Below are positions 18,153 to 26,816 of a stretch of DNA of 64,000 nucleotides, piece after piece. Every line of letters begins with the position of its first letter. The stretch's first letter is position 1. The notes beneath the pieces were generated by a model, which was not told the DNA's origin, did not search any database, and saw nothing but the letters and a program-made list of their open reading frames with translations. A program made the translations under genes and the position numbers. Source of the stretch: Hyphomicrobiales bacterium (GTDB lineage Bacteria; Pseudomonadota; Alphaproteobacteria; Rhizobiales; Rhizobiaceae); assembly GCA_900472675.1 (NCBI GenBank), contig UCJA01000007.1, positions 62,001 through 126,000 of the forward strand. The letters are read 5' to 3'.

Positions 18153-18178
18153 CTCCAGCAGCCAAGGCCTGATTGCGA

Positions 18179-19225
18179 TCAGGGGGCCGCAGCGTCCCGC
18201 ACGAAGCTCGCATCGGTAATGGTACCCGCCGCCGCAACTGCTGCCGGACCTATGCGACCATTCTTTGCATGCATCTCCGCCTGCCGCTTCATGCTGTCCA
18301 CATACTTCTCCGGATCCAGCTGCGGATCGAAAGCGGGAAAGGACATCTCGGAAATCGTGTCGGCCGGCAGCTTGGTGTACTTGGCGATGATGTCGATATT
18401 CTCTTGCGTCTTCCAGGAGCCCGGCTGGAGATCGCCGGCAGCCTTGATCATCGCCTTCAGGAACCGGACGCCGACGGCCCGTCGCTTGTCGATGAAGCTC
18501 TCGCTGTAGACGAGCGAAAACCCGATGTCCCCGACCATCTCGCCCGAATCCTCCACCTGCATGACCGCAAGGCCACGCTTGAGGGCGGCCGTGGCGAAGG
18601 GCTCGCCGATCACCGCCGCAGCGATACCGCCCGACTGGAAGGCGTTCAGGGTTTCCGGCAGGCCAAGCGGCACGCCCTGCACGTCCTTCATCGTCATCCC
18701 GTATTTCTGCAGGATGAGCGCAAGCTTGTATTCGATGCTGCCGCCCGGCGAATTGGTGGAGACACGCTGGCCCCGCAGGTCCGCACCGGAGCGGACCTTG
18801 CCGCTGTCCCAGAGGTCCTTGCGAATGAGCAGCGGAGTGATCGTGGTCGGCGCCGGATGGATGGCAAGCGAGGCGACGAGCCGGAAATCAAGGCCGCGCG
18901 CCGCCGCGTTGAACAGCGACGACCCGACCGCCGCCGTCCCCACGTCCACCTGCCCCGTGGCAGCCATGGTCACCGCGTCGGTCGCGACGGCCGTCGAAAC
19001 CAGCTGGACATCGAGGTTCTCCGCTTTGAAATATCCCTTCTCCACAGCGACGAACAGCGGCGCGACCGCTGCGGTCGGCAGGAAGGATACCTTCACGGCA
19101 TCCTGCGCGCGGGCAAGCGAAGCCCCGGCGGCAGCGAGCGCGACAGACAGCGTCAGCGCCTTGGCCACCTTGCTGAAATGCCGTGCGAGCGTGTGTCCGA
19201 GCTGCGGTGCTGCGTGATCGTTCAT
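18179..19225 (-). CDS. ABC transporter substrate-binding protein, nitrate/sulfonate/taurine (SsuA/TauA) type
   Basis: This 348-residue secreted protein has a long signal region and probable cleavage near LARA-QDAVKV. Family sequence includes VSFLPTAAVAPLFVAVEKGYFKAENLDVQLV and STNSPGGSIEYKLALIL. The start at 19225 has AGAGG 9 bases upstream. It is the last gene of a leftward ATPase-permease-binding protein set. Members of this class import diverse small organics (sulfonates, pyrimidine precursors, aromatics), so the cargo is open; the enzymes upstream suggest an N-containing aromatic or cyclic compound. Confidence 0.9.
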   Translation of the reverse strand: MNDHAAPQLGHTLARHFSKVAKALTLSVALAAAGASLARAQDAVKVSFLPTAAVAPLFVAVEKGYFKAENLDVQLVSTAVATDAVTMAATGQVDVGTAAVGSSLFNAAARGLDFRLVASLAIHPAPTTITPLLIRKDLWDSGKVRSGADLRGQRVSTNSPGGSIEYKLALILQKYGMTMKDVQGVPLGLPETLNAFQSGGIAAAVIGEPFATAALKRGLAVMQVEDSGEMVGDIGFSLVYSESFIDKRRAVGVRFLKAMIKAAGDLQPGSWKTQENIDIIAKYTKLPADTISEMSFPAFDPQLDPEKYVDSMKRQAEMHAKNGRIGPAAVAAAGTITDASFVRDAAAP

Positions 19226-19272
19226 CAGGTATGACCTCTTGTTTGGTGGATCGGGCGCGGAAACATCCAGCC

Positions 19273-20034
19273 TCATCGTCCGCGGCGCCACGGCACCACG
19301 ATATGCTCGAGTTCGTCCATCAGCAGCGTTGCAAGCCAGCCGAACAACGCGACCAGAAGCAGGCCGACGTACATGCGGCGGAGGTCGAGGATCTGCCATC
19401 CCTCCCAGATCATGTAGCCGAGGCCGGTCTGCGAGCCGGTATATTCGGCGACCACGAGGACGATGAAGGCGATGCCGACCGCAAGCTTCAGGCCGCTCAT
19501 GATGGTCGGAAGCGCACCCGGCAGCGCAATCGTCCAGAATGCCTGGAACCGCGAGACCCGCATGTCCTTGCCCACGTCGAGATAGATGCGGTCGATCTGC
19601 ATGACACCGGTCATGCTGTTGATCAGCACGATGTAAAAGACGCTGATCGCGATCACCAGGATCTTCGACAGCTCGCCGATCCCGAAGATGATCAGGAACA
19701 GCGGCACGATTGCCGTGCGCGGCACCGGATAGGTAGCTGCGATGACGGGCTGGATAATCGCCCGGACCAGCGGCGAAAGCCCCATGATGATGCCAAGCGT
19801 CACACCGGCCGCCGAGCCGATCGCCAGGCCAGCCAGAATGCGCGTCAGGCTGGCCGTCACATGCGGCCAGAGTTCGCCGGTGATGATCATCTGCACCAGC
19901 GCGCCGATGATCTCGCTCGGTGCCGGAAACAGCCGGCCGTCCACAAAGCCGCTCCAGACGCAGAGCTCCCACAGGAGCAGCAGCGCCAGCGGCGATACGA
20001 CGTTCAGGATCCGTGCGGTGGCTGTCGAGGTCAT
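19273..20034 (-). CDS. ABC transporter permease, SsuC/TauC type
   Basis: This 253-residue inner-membrane protein has about six membrane segments and a BPD_transp_1 core (LYSB-like region around DVGKDMRVSRFQAFWTIALPGALPTIMSGL, here read in parts). It overlaps the upstream ATPase gene by ATGA at 20031-20034, so the two are translationally coupled. It forms the channel of the first SsuABC-type importer in this region; the second lies at 23893-26624. Confidence 0.92.
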   Translation of the reverse strand: MTSTATARILNVVSPLALLLLWELCVWSGFVDGRLFPAPSEIIGALVQMIITGELWPHVTASLTRILAGLAIGSAAGVTLGIIMGLSPLVRAIIQPVIAATYPVPRTAIVPLFLIIFGIGELSKILVIAISVFYIVLINSMTGVMQIDRIYLDVGKDMRVSRFQAFWTIALPGALPTIMSGLKLAVGIAFIVLVVAEYTGSQTGLGYMIWEGWQILDLRRMYVGLLLVALFGWLATLLMDELEHIVVPWRRGR

Positions 20035-20864
20035 ACGGTTTCCCCTCGCGATTTCATGACTTCCTCGCGCAGGATCGACCAGATCCGGGCCGAGATCTCG
20101 CCATAGGCGGGATCCTTCCGGATCTCGTAGGACTGGCGGGGACGCGGTAGCGGATTGTCGAAAATCGCCGCAATACGGCCCGGCCGTGCCGTCATCACCA
20201 CGATGCGGTCAGCCAGAACCAGCGCCTCGTCCAGGCTGTGGGTGATGAACAGTGCGGTCTTGCGGGTTTCCGACCAGATGCGGGTCAGTTCCTCCAGCAT
20301 GATGGCCTTGTTCTGCTCATCCAGCGCCGCAAACGGCTCATCCATGCACAGGATTTCCGGATCATTGGCGAAGGCGCGGGCAATCGAGACCCGCTGCTTC
20401 ATGCCGCCCGACAGCTGGTAGGGATAGGCCTTAGCATAATCCGCCAGGCCCATCTTTTTGAGAAAATGGGCGACCGTGGCCGCGATCTCCGCCTTCGGCA
20501 GGCCGCGCATCCTCAGGCCGTAGCCGATGTTACGCTCCACCGAAAGCCAGGGGAAGATCGCATGCTCCTGGAAGATCATCGAGGACAGGGGCTTCGACGG
20601 ATCCGTATGGAAGCGGGTGACATGCCCGTGCGACTCCTCGTCCAGGCCATCGACGATGCGCAGCAGCGTGGTCTTTCCGCATCCGCTCGGGCCGACGATG
20701 ACAACGAATTCGCCCGATGCGATCGTCAGGCTGACGTCCTGAAGCGCGGTCACCTCCCGGCCGTTCACCTTGAACATCTTGGACAGCCCGTTGAGCCGCA
20801 CCTTGACCGGCGCCGGCTCTGCCTTGATGCCCGGGTCGATCGTCTTGATGGGTGTCACCGTCAT
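20031..20864 (-). CDS. ABC transporter ATP-binding protein, SsuB/TauB type
   Basis: This 277-residue ATPase has Walker A GPSGCGKTT at about 68-76, the LSGGMKQR signature, Walker B ILCMDEPFAALDEQ and the switch His in FITHSLDEAL. The N-terminal 28 residues precede the domain. It is the first gene of its transporter set, with 242 bases to the end of the monooxygenase gene, so it may have its own promoter or read through from the upstream catabolic operon. Confidence 0.93.
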   Translation of the reverse strand: MTVTPIKTIDPGIKAEPAPVKVRLNGLSKMFKVNGREVTALQDVSLTIASGEFVVIVGPSGCGKTTLLRIVDGLDEESHGHVTRFHTDPSKPLSSMIFQEHAIFPWLSVERNIGYGLRMRGLPKAEIAATVAHFLKKMGLADYAKAYPYQLSGGMKQRVSIARAFANDPEILCMDEPFAALDEQNKAIMLEELTRIWSETRKTALFITHSLDEALVLADRIVVMTARPGRIAAIFDNPLPRPRQSYEIRKDPAYGEISARIWSILREEVMKSRGETV

Positions 20865-21051
20865 AAAACCTGCTCTCCTTGGCGCCCTGCGGCGTCTGGC
20901 CGGTGGGATGGCGGCGATCCTGCTCAGGATTTCACCATCTTCGGATTATGCGCATCTTCTCAGCATAGTTGGCGCTCCGCACCCCCTGCCCGCGGCATAG
21001 CAGCTTTACCGAGGCACTGCGGACAGCGACCGCGGCAGCCTTAAACGGCAA

Positions 21052-21075
21052 ACGGCGGGACTGATGTCCCGCCGT
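21052..21075 (-). terminator. Hairpin after the monooxygenase gene
   Basis: ACGGCGGGAC (21052-21061) and GTCCCGCCGT (21066-21075) form a perfect 10-base stem with a TGAT tetraloop, 31 bases downstream of the monooxygenase stop codon on the minus strand. The following minus-strand sequence is only weakly T-rich (TTGCCGTTTAAG), so it may act as a partial terminator or as an mRNA 3' end. The rest of 20865-21106 shows nothing else recognisable. Confidence 0.55.
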
Positions 21076-21106
21076 CCGAATGCCCCCGCATCCTTGTCTT
21101 TCAGGC

Positions 21107-22303
21107 TCATTCGACGGCGAGCGACGCTCTGTAGCCCTCGATCATCGACGTGCGCATAAGATGGGCCTTGGCGAGCACCGGATCGGCGGCTGTTTCGCGC
21201 AACTGCTGCTGCCGCGCCTCACGTGCCTCCTGGTCTGTCTCCTCCAGAGCCTGCTTGTTCTGGATGGTCATTGCCTGCAGGAATTTGGTGGCGGCAAACC
21301 GCCGCTGCCGGTCGAACCGGTCGAGGATCGCATCGTCGGCGCCGTCCAGAAGAACAGCTGCGAGCTTGGGCGCCAGATTGGCGGCATCATGGATGCCGAA
21401 GTTCATGCCCATGCCACCGAGCGGATTGTTGACATGCGCTGCGTCGCCGACGAGCAGCAGACGATCCTTGCGGAAGGTCCCGGCCACCCGCTGGTGAACG
21501 GTGTAGAGATTGGTGTGCACCACCTCGTAGCCATCCTCCTTGGGCATGAAGGCCTTGAGATGCCGCCGGGCGTTTTCAAACGAGAGGAGATCGGCCTCGC
21601 TCTCTTCGGGACGCGTCGGAAACACCACCCGCCACAGAGGGCCGGCCCCGTTGCCCGGGACCTGGAACAGCGCTGCCCATTCGACCGGATCGGACACATA
21701 GTTCGAGACGGCATAGCCGTTGGCGCTGAAGTCGTGCGTCGTCGTGATGACCAGGAAGCGCTCCTGATAGGTGAACCCCTCGAAACTGATGCCGGCACTC
21801 TTGCGCACCACGCTGCGGCCGCCATCGGCGCCGACCACATAGGACGCCCGGAACGCGCCCTTGTTCGTCTCGACACTGACCCCCGCAGAACCCTGCGCAA
21901 CACGCGTGACATCGACGTCGCTGATAACAGTCACCAGCGGCTGGTCGGCGAGCTTTTCGCGCAGGATGGCGACGAACTTGTGCTGTTCGCATTGCAGGCG
22001 GTAGGGATAAGGCGTCTCACCGGAAAGGACCCCCAGGTCGAACTCGCAGATCACACCCTTTTCCCGGTCGCGGTTTTGCCAGTTGGGACCGACGATCCCG
22101 CGCCGGTGCAACTCCTCGGTCACGCCGCTCGGCGCCAGGATTTCCATCGTCGGCGGATGGAAGGTGGCGGCACGCGGATCGCTCGGGAAAACCTCGTTTC
22201 GCTCCAGAACGGTCACCGCGCAGCCGCGCTCAGCGAGGAACAGTGCCGTACTGAGCCCGGAAGGACCGGCGCCGACGACAATGACAGGGTGTTGCGTCTG
22301 CAT
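21107..22303 (-). CDS. FAD-dependent aromatic-type monooxygenase
   Basis: This 398-residue class A flavoprotein hydroxylase has the FAD motif GAGPSG at 11-16, the DG motif GADGGRS at 158-164 and the GD motif GDAAHVNNPLGGMGMN at 286-301. The length and FHPPTMEIL segment resemble phenol/aryl-acid hydroxylases (MhpA/PHBH superfamily), which use NAD(P)H and O2. It is the last enzyme in a leftward operon with a racemase-fold protein (3 bases upstream), an SDR and a transporter, suggesting hydroxylation or ring opening of an imported aromatic or heteroaromatic acid. Confidence 0.9.
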   Translation of the reverse strand: MQTQHPVIVVGAGPSGLSTALFLAERGCAVTVLERNEVFPSDPRAATFHPPTMEILAPSGVTEELHRRGIVGPNWQNRDREKGVICEFDLGVLSGETPYPYRLQCEQHKFVAILREKLADQPLVTVISDVDVTRVAQGSAGVSVETNKGAFRASYVVGADGGRSVVRKSAGISFEGFTYQERFLVITTTHDFSANGYAVSNYVSDPVEWAALFQVPGNGAGPLWRVVFPTRPEESEADLLSFENARRHLKAFMPKEDGYEVVHTNLYTVHQRVAGTFRKDRLLLVGDAAHVNNPLGGMGMNFGIHDAANLAPKLAAVLLDGADDAILDRFDRQRRFAATKFLQAMTIQNKQALEETDQEAREARQQQLRETAADPVLAKAHLMRTSMIEGYRASLAVE

Positions 22304-22306
22304 GGT

Positions 22307-23050
22307 TCAGAACCTTTCCATCAGCGAGCCGAAGCCGTGGATGCGGTCCTCTATGCCCGACTGGCGCAGCGCGTCCCAATAGGTCACCGCATTGATGGCA
22401 AGCACCGGCTTGCCGCACCAGCGTTCCGCCTCCGCGGCAAGCGAAATGCAGGCAAGATTGGTCCCGACCTGGACGATCGCATCGACATCATCCCCGTCGA
22501 GTTCCTTGAAGGAGGCCACGACCTCCTGCGAAGGCGTATGCGCAATCAGCGTCGGCGAAGCACACTTCAGGCCCTTGAGGCGAACCACCTCATAGCCCGC
22601 CTCCTCGAAATAGGTCCGCACCATCGCGTCGCCTGACGGCTGGTGCGGCGTAAGCACCGCGATGCGCTTTGCACCCAGCGCCGTCAATGCCCGCACCGTG
22701 GCGATCGATCCCATCGAGACCCCCATGCCGGCCTTGGCCTCGAGCTCCGCATGGAAGCGCGCCGCCGTTTCCACCCCGCCCCAGAAGGCTTCGAGGGCAA
22801 CGCCCATGATCAGATGGGTCGGCTGGCAGGTCAGGATCTGTTCGATGGCCGAGCCGATGCCGGAGCGCATGGCCTCCACATGCTCCAGGAAGGCCTGCGG
22901 ATCGCCGAGCGGACGTTCCTTGATGGTGATGCGCGCCACCTGGTTGGTCACCCCGCGCGGTCGCAGCAGTTCCGATTCCGGATGCGCCGACGTGTTGGTC
23001 GAGGGAACGACAATTCCGATACGGCCGCGAGGCCCCAAAGCGTCTACCAT
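22307..23050 (-). CDS. Asp/Glu-racemase / maleate-isomerase / arylmalonate-decarboxylase superfamily protein lacking both catalytic cysteines
   Basis: This 247-residue protein has the superfamily N-terminus (RGRIGIVVPSTNTSAHPE) and the two pseudo-symmetrical active-site segments. Where isomerases and racemases have Cys in a CTS-type motif it has G83 (IMGVALEAFWGG), as AMDase does. Where AMDase and maleate isomerase have the second Cys it has G196 (VGTNLACIS), with a Cys only five residues on (C201). It may be a different lyase/isomerase or a ligand-binding relative. It lies between the monooxygenase (3-base gap) and the SDR gene (33-base gap). Confidence 0.85.
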   Translation of the reverse strand: MVDALGPRGRIGIVVPSTNTSAHPESELLRPRGVTNQVARITIKERPLGDPQAFLEHVEAMRSGIGSAIEQILTCQPTHLIMGVALEAFWGGVETAARFHAELEAKAGMGVSMGSIATVRALTALGAKRIAVLTPHQPSGDAMVRTYFEEAGYEVVRLKGLKCASPTLIAHTPSQEVVASFKELDGDDVDAIVQVGTNLACISLAAEAERWCGKPVLAINAVTYWDALRQSGIEDRIHGFGSLMERF

Positions 23051-23083
23051 GATGATCCAGTCCCGTTGCAGTATATCGGGCGT

Positions 23084-23851
23084 TCAGCGCCGGTTGATGC
23101 GCCCGCCGTCCAGATCGACCACGGTGCCGGAGAGATAGCCCATGTCCGGCGATGCCAGCGTCGCGACCAGGCGGGCGACTTCTTCCGGCGTGCAGAGCCG
23201 GTCGAACGGCAGCCCGGTCAGGATCTCCGGCCAGCGCTCCTCGTCCCCATAGGTGCTGCGGGCGCGACCACGGGCGACATCGACCACCCGGTCAGTCGCG
23301 GTGCCCGTCGGGTTGATGCCGAACACGCGCACGTTCCAGTCGACCGATTGCGCTCCGACGGCTTCCGTAAAGGCGATCAGCCCGGCATTCGCGGTGCTGC
23401 CGCAGATATAATCCCAGCGCGGCATGCGCCCCAGATCGCCGATGATGTTGACGATCACACCGGCGCGCCGCTCCTTCATGCGCTTCAGGTAGAGCTGCGT
23501 CAGGTGGATGTAGCCGAACACCTTGAGCTGCCAGGATGACTGCCACTGGCCGATATCGAGGGTGAAGAGATCGCCGCCCGGAATGCCGCCGGCATTGTTG
23601 ACGAGGATGTCGATTTCGCCGAAACGATCCGCCAGTGCCACCCGGTCCGCTTCGAGCGAAAGATCGCAAGCAGCAAGCTCCACCGGAGAACCGGTCGGCA
23701 GCGTCGCCCTGGCCTTCTCAAGCGCCTCCAGCGAGCGACCGGTGAGGATGACGCTTGCGCCCCTTTCCGCAAAGTCTGCGGCGCAGGCAAGGCCGATCCC
23801 CTTCGAACTGCCGGTCACGAGCACGGACTTCCCGGCATAACCGTCATTCAT
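23084..23851 (-). CDS. SDR-fold protein with a replaced catalytic tetrad
   Basis: This 255-residue protein keeps the SDR dinucleotide-binding motif (TGSSKGIG, 13-20) and the NNAG structural motif (85-88). By alignment through VNI..GRMP, the catalytic Ser is G138, the YxxxK pair is G151/N155 (GSTAN), and the tetrad Asn is K110. A Tyr at 148 is three residues early. It ends with a normal SDR C-terminal region (YLSGTVVDLDGG). It probably binds NAD(P)(H) but cannot use textbook SDR chemistry. It sits in the same operon as the Cys-less racemase-fold protein and a monooxygenase. Confidence 0.88.
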   Translation of the reverse strand: MNDGYAGKSVLVTGSSKGIGLACAADFAERGASVILTGRSLEALEKARATLPTGSPVELAACDLSLEADRVALADRFGEIDILVNNAGGIPGGDLFTLDIGQWQSSWQLKVFGYIHLTQLYLKRMKERRAGVIVNIIGDLGRMPRWDYICGSTANAGLIAFTEAVGAQSVDWNVRVFGINPTGTATDRVVDVARGRARSTYGDEERWPEILTGLPFDRLCTPEEVARLVATLASPDMGYLSGTVVDLDGGRINRR

Positions 23852-23892
23852 AATGCATTCCTTCTGGCGTTCACGGGAGGAGATGGCGACAG

Positions 23893-24672
23893 CTATTCCG
23901 CCGCGATGGCCTTGGCGGGGTGCGCGTCGCGCATCACCTGCATGATCTCGGCCTTGTAGCGGATGAACGCCGGCGTGGTCAGATCGTCGATGGAGCGCGG
24001 ACGCGGCAAATCGATGTTGATCTGCCGGGCGATCCGCGCCGGTCTGGCGGACATGATGCAGACCCGATCCGCCAAGAGAACCGCCTCGTCGATGTCATGC
24101 GTCACGAAGACGACCGTCGTCTTGAGGCGCTGCCAGACCTCGAGCAGCAGTTCCTGCATGGAAAGCCGCGTCTGCGCATCAAGCGCACCGAAGGGCTCGT
24201 CCATCAAAAGCGCCCTCGGCTTCATCACCAGCACGCGCGCGATACCGACACGCTGGCGCATGCCGCCCGAGAGCTGGGACGGGTAGGCGTGGGCGAAATC
24301 GCGAAGCCCGACCAGCGCCAGCATGTCGTGCGCGATCTTCTCATAGACCGGTTTGGCCACGCCCTGCATGCGCGGCCCGAAGGTCACGTTGTCGAACACC
24401 GTGAGCCAGGGAAACAGCGCCGCTTCCTGGAAAACCACGCCCCGGTCCGGACCGGCCTTGCCGACTGGCTGGCCGTCGAACCGCACCTCGCCTTCGGTTT
24501 TGCTCTCGAAGCCGGCGAGAATGTTGAGGAGCGTCGACTTTCCGCAGCCGGACGGGCCAAGCAGCGCGATGAACTCGCCTTCCGCCACGTCGAGACTGAC
24601 ATGGTCGAGCGCATTGACGGGTTTGGGGCCGGGATAGACCTTGGCGAGGCTGGAGATTTCGATACGGGCCAT
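23893..24672 (-). CDS. ABC transporter ATP-binding protein, SsuB/TauB type (second system)
   Basis: This 259-residue ATPase has Walker A GPSGCGKST at about 39-47, the LSGGMRQR signature, Walker B ALLMDEPFGALDAQT and the switch His in FVTHDIDEAV. It lies 12 bases after the permease gene and 41 bases before the SDR gene, making transporter and enzymes one leftward transcription unit. It is clearly distinct in sequence from the ATPase at 20031-20864, so the locus carries two related importers. Confidence 0.93.
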   Translation of the reverse strand: MARIEISSLAKVYPGPKPVNALDHVSLDVAEGEFIALLGPSGCGKSTLLNILAGFESKTEGEVRFDGQPVGKAGPDRGVVFQEAALFPWLTVFDNVTFGPRMQGVAKPVYEKIAHDMLALVGLRDFAHAYPSQLSGGMRQRVGIARVLVMKPRALLMDEPFGALDAQTRLSMQELLLEVWQRLKTTVVFVTHDIDEAVLLADRVCIMSARPARIARQINIDLPRPRSIDDLTTPAFIRYKAEIMQVMRDAHPAKAIAAE

Positions 24673-24684
24673 GGGATGTTCCGA

Positions 24685-25557
24685 TCAGCGGTTCGAATTG
24701 ACGAGGCGCCAGGACAGCGCGTAGCGCTCGATCATCAGGATCAACTGATCGCTCAGAAGTCCCATGATGCCAATCGTCGCCATGTCGGCGATCACCACAT
24801 CCATGCGGCCGAGATAATAGGCGTCCCAGAGCACGTAGCCGAGACCGGATTTGACGGCGATCATTTCGGCGACGATCACCGCGGTCCAGCCCGTGCCGAG
24901 CCCGATGCGAACGCCGGTAAAGATGGACGGCAGCGAGGCCGGGATGACGACGCGCAAAAGGATGTCGAGGCGGCTGGCGCCCATCATCTGCGCGGCGCGA
25001 ACCAAGTTGCGCTCCACATGGCGGGCGCCCTGGGTGGTGTTGATCACCACCGGATAGAACACGCCGAGCGCAATGAGGAAGACCGCACCGATGCTGGAAA
25101 TGCCGAATACGGCGATGGCAAACGGCAGCCAGGCCGTGATCGGGATCGGCCGCAGCATCTGCAGGGCAGGATCGACGGCACCGGCCACCAGCCGGTTCCA
25201 GCCGATCATGATGCCGGTCGGAATGCCGACCAGGAGAGCGACCGCAAAGCCCTGCAGGACCCGTGTCGTCGAAAACACGACGCTGTCGAACCACGAGCCG
25301 CTATAGGGGTTCATTCCCATACCGCGATTGCCGAAGGCCCAGGTGTACCAGGCACTGGCGACCCGATCGGGTGTCGGAAGCACCCCGCCAAACAGCGAGC
25401 CACCGGTACCGGCGAGCTGCCAGAGCAGGATGACCAGCAGAGGCAGCACCGCACCCGCAGCCAGTTTGCGCAAATGCAGGCCGCCCCGGAAGGCGGCAAG
25501 GCCGTAAGCGGAAGGGCGGGCCGATGTCGTCACCGCCTCGTGGGCGCCATGGGTCAT
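24685..25557 (-). CDS. ABC transporter permease, SsuC/TauC type (second system)
   Basis: This 290-residue inner-membrane protein has about six membrane segments, a conserved permease core including NLVRAAQMMGASRLDILLRVVIP, and a long N-terminal cytoplasmic part. The start at 25557 (MTHGAHEAV) is preferred since it follows GGATGGA; longer starts overlap low-complexity sequence. It lies between the binding protein and ATPase genes of the second importer. Confidence 0.9.
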   Translation of the reverse strand: MTHGAHEAVTTSARPSAYGLAAFRGGLHLRKLAAGAVLPLLVILLWQLAGTGGSLFGGVLPTPDRVASAWYTWAFGNRGMGMNPYSGSWFDSVVFSTTRVLQGFAVALLVGIPTGIMIGWNRLVAGAVDPALQMLRPIPITAWLPFAIAVFGISSIGAVFLIALGVFYPVVINTTQGARHVERNLVRAAQMMGASRLDILLRVVIPASLPSIFTGVRIGLGTGWTAVIVAEMIAVKSGLGYVLWDAYYLGRMDVVIADMATIGIMGLLSDQLILMIERYALSWRLVNSNR

Positions 25558-25622
25558 TATTCCATCCAGTTCTGCTTGAACAGTGGTATGGCCGGCCCGG
25601 TGTCGGGCCGGCATCCTTGCGA

Positions 25623-26624
25623 TCAGAATGCCTTGGCATCCGTGACGATGCTGTCGTCCCAGTTGGCGGCGATATCGGCCGATACATCCTTCTGGATGAC
25701 GCCGAGTTCGGCAAAGGCCTTCGCCTGCCGTTCGATCTGGGCCGGCGTGACGACGGAACCAAGCGCGATCGGCTTGGCAGCTTCGGCAGCCACGGCCGGA
25801 TCGAGCCCGGTCAGCTTGGCATAGGCCGAAGCAAACGCCTGGGGATCGGCGGCAAGCGTCTTCTGCGCGTTAAGATAGGCCCAGACGAAACGGACGACGG
25901 CGTCCCGCTTGGTGTCGAGAGCGGTGCGCGAGGCTACCATCATGCCGAGTTCCGCCCCGACCGCCTTCGACTGGCTGTATTCGAGGTTCTTGGCGAAATA
26001 GCCGTATCCGCCGATCACCGGCAGCGACTCGAAGGGTTCCCAGGTCACGATCGCGTCGACTTCGCCATTCTTCAGCGCCTGGTTGAAGTTGGCACCGCCA
26101 CCCTGGATGTTGACGGCCTTGATGCTGTCATAGGGGACGCCCTTTTCGATCAGCGTTGCGGCAAACTGGAACCAGACCGCCGAACCTGGCGCAATCGCGA
26201 CCGTCTTGCCCTTCAGGTCGTTCCAGCTGTCGAGCGTCACGCCCTTGCGGCCGATGACGTATTTCGGCGAGGACCCGACGCCCATCAGGCCGACGGCATT
26301 CTTGGAGCCGTTGGAGAGCGCGATGGCGAGATCCGCAGGGCCGACGGTTGCCACATCCAGCGAACCGGCCAGCAGCGCCGTGCGGGTATCGGCATAACGG
26401 GCGAACTCGACGAGGTTGATCTTGACGCCGAGCTTTTCCAAAGGCTCGACCACCATCTGGATCGGGGCAAGGTGGCCCACTTTCTGGTAGCCGATGTTCA
26501 GCGTGGTCTGCTGTGGCAGGGCCGAGGGCGTTCCGCCCTGCGCAAACCCCAGCGCCGGCGCAAGCGTGAGGCAGGCAGCGACCGCAGCGCCTCTCAAAGT
26601 CTTCATGGAGTAGATGACGTTCAT
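25623..26624 (-). CDS. ABC transporter substrate-binding protein, SsuA/TauA type (second system)
   Basis: This secreted protein of about 333 residues has a signal peptide (core MKTLRGAAVAACLTLAPALG, cleavage near GFA-QGG). Family sequence includes LNIGYQKVGHLAPIQMVVEPLEKLG and TVAIAPGSAVWFQFAATL. A start 18 bases downstream (M7) is possible, but AGGGGA precedes the one chosen. It is the first gene of a six-gene leftward run (binding protein, permease, ATPase, SDR, racemase-fold, monooxygenase), so the transporter very likely feeds those enzymes. Confidence 0.9.
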   Translation of the reverse strand: MNVIYSMKTLRGAAVAACLTLAPALGFAQGGTPSALPQQTTLNIGYQKVGHLAPIQMVVEPLEKLGVKINLVEFARYADTRTALLAGSLDVATVGPADLAIALSNGSKNAVGLMGVGSSPKYVIGRKGVTLDSWNDLKGKTVAIAPGSAVWFQFAATLIEKGVPYDSIKAVNIQGGGANFNQALKNGEVDAIVTWEPFESLPVIGGYGYFAKNLEYSQSKAVGAELGMMVASRTALDTKRDAVVRFVWAYLNAQKTLAADPQAFASAYAKLTGLDPAVAAEAAKPIALGSVVTPAQIERQAKAFAELGVIQKDVSADIAANWDDSIVTDAKAF

Positions 26625-26816
26625 TGATGTCGTTCCCCTAAAAGCCCAGTTTTCCTGGGTCCGCACGACCTGCGTCGCTTGCCGATCTGAGGAAAGTAAA
26701 GGACTTCCACTCCCCCGCGTCCATGACGTGAAGGCTCTAGCAGCTATGCCGCAAAAGGCGTCGGAAGCGTGCGGGCGCGAATGGAGCGCATGAGATGGCC
26801 AGGTGCCGGGCTCGAT

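Noticed and set aside
23920..25824. Long open frame (over 600 codons) antisense to the second SsuABC transporter genes
   Set aside because: Translation is Arg/His/Gln-rich with no recognisable motif, and the opposite strand has complete ABC ATPase and permease motifs; high GC keeps the antisense frame open.
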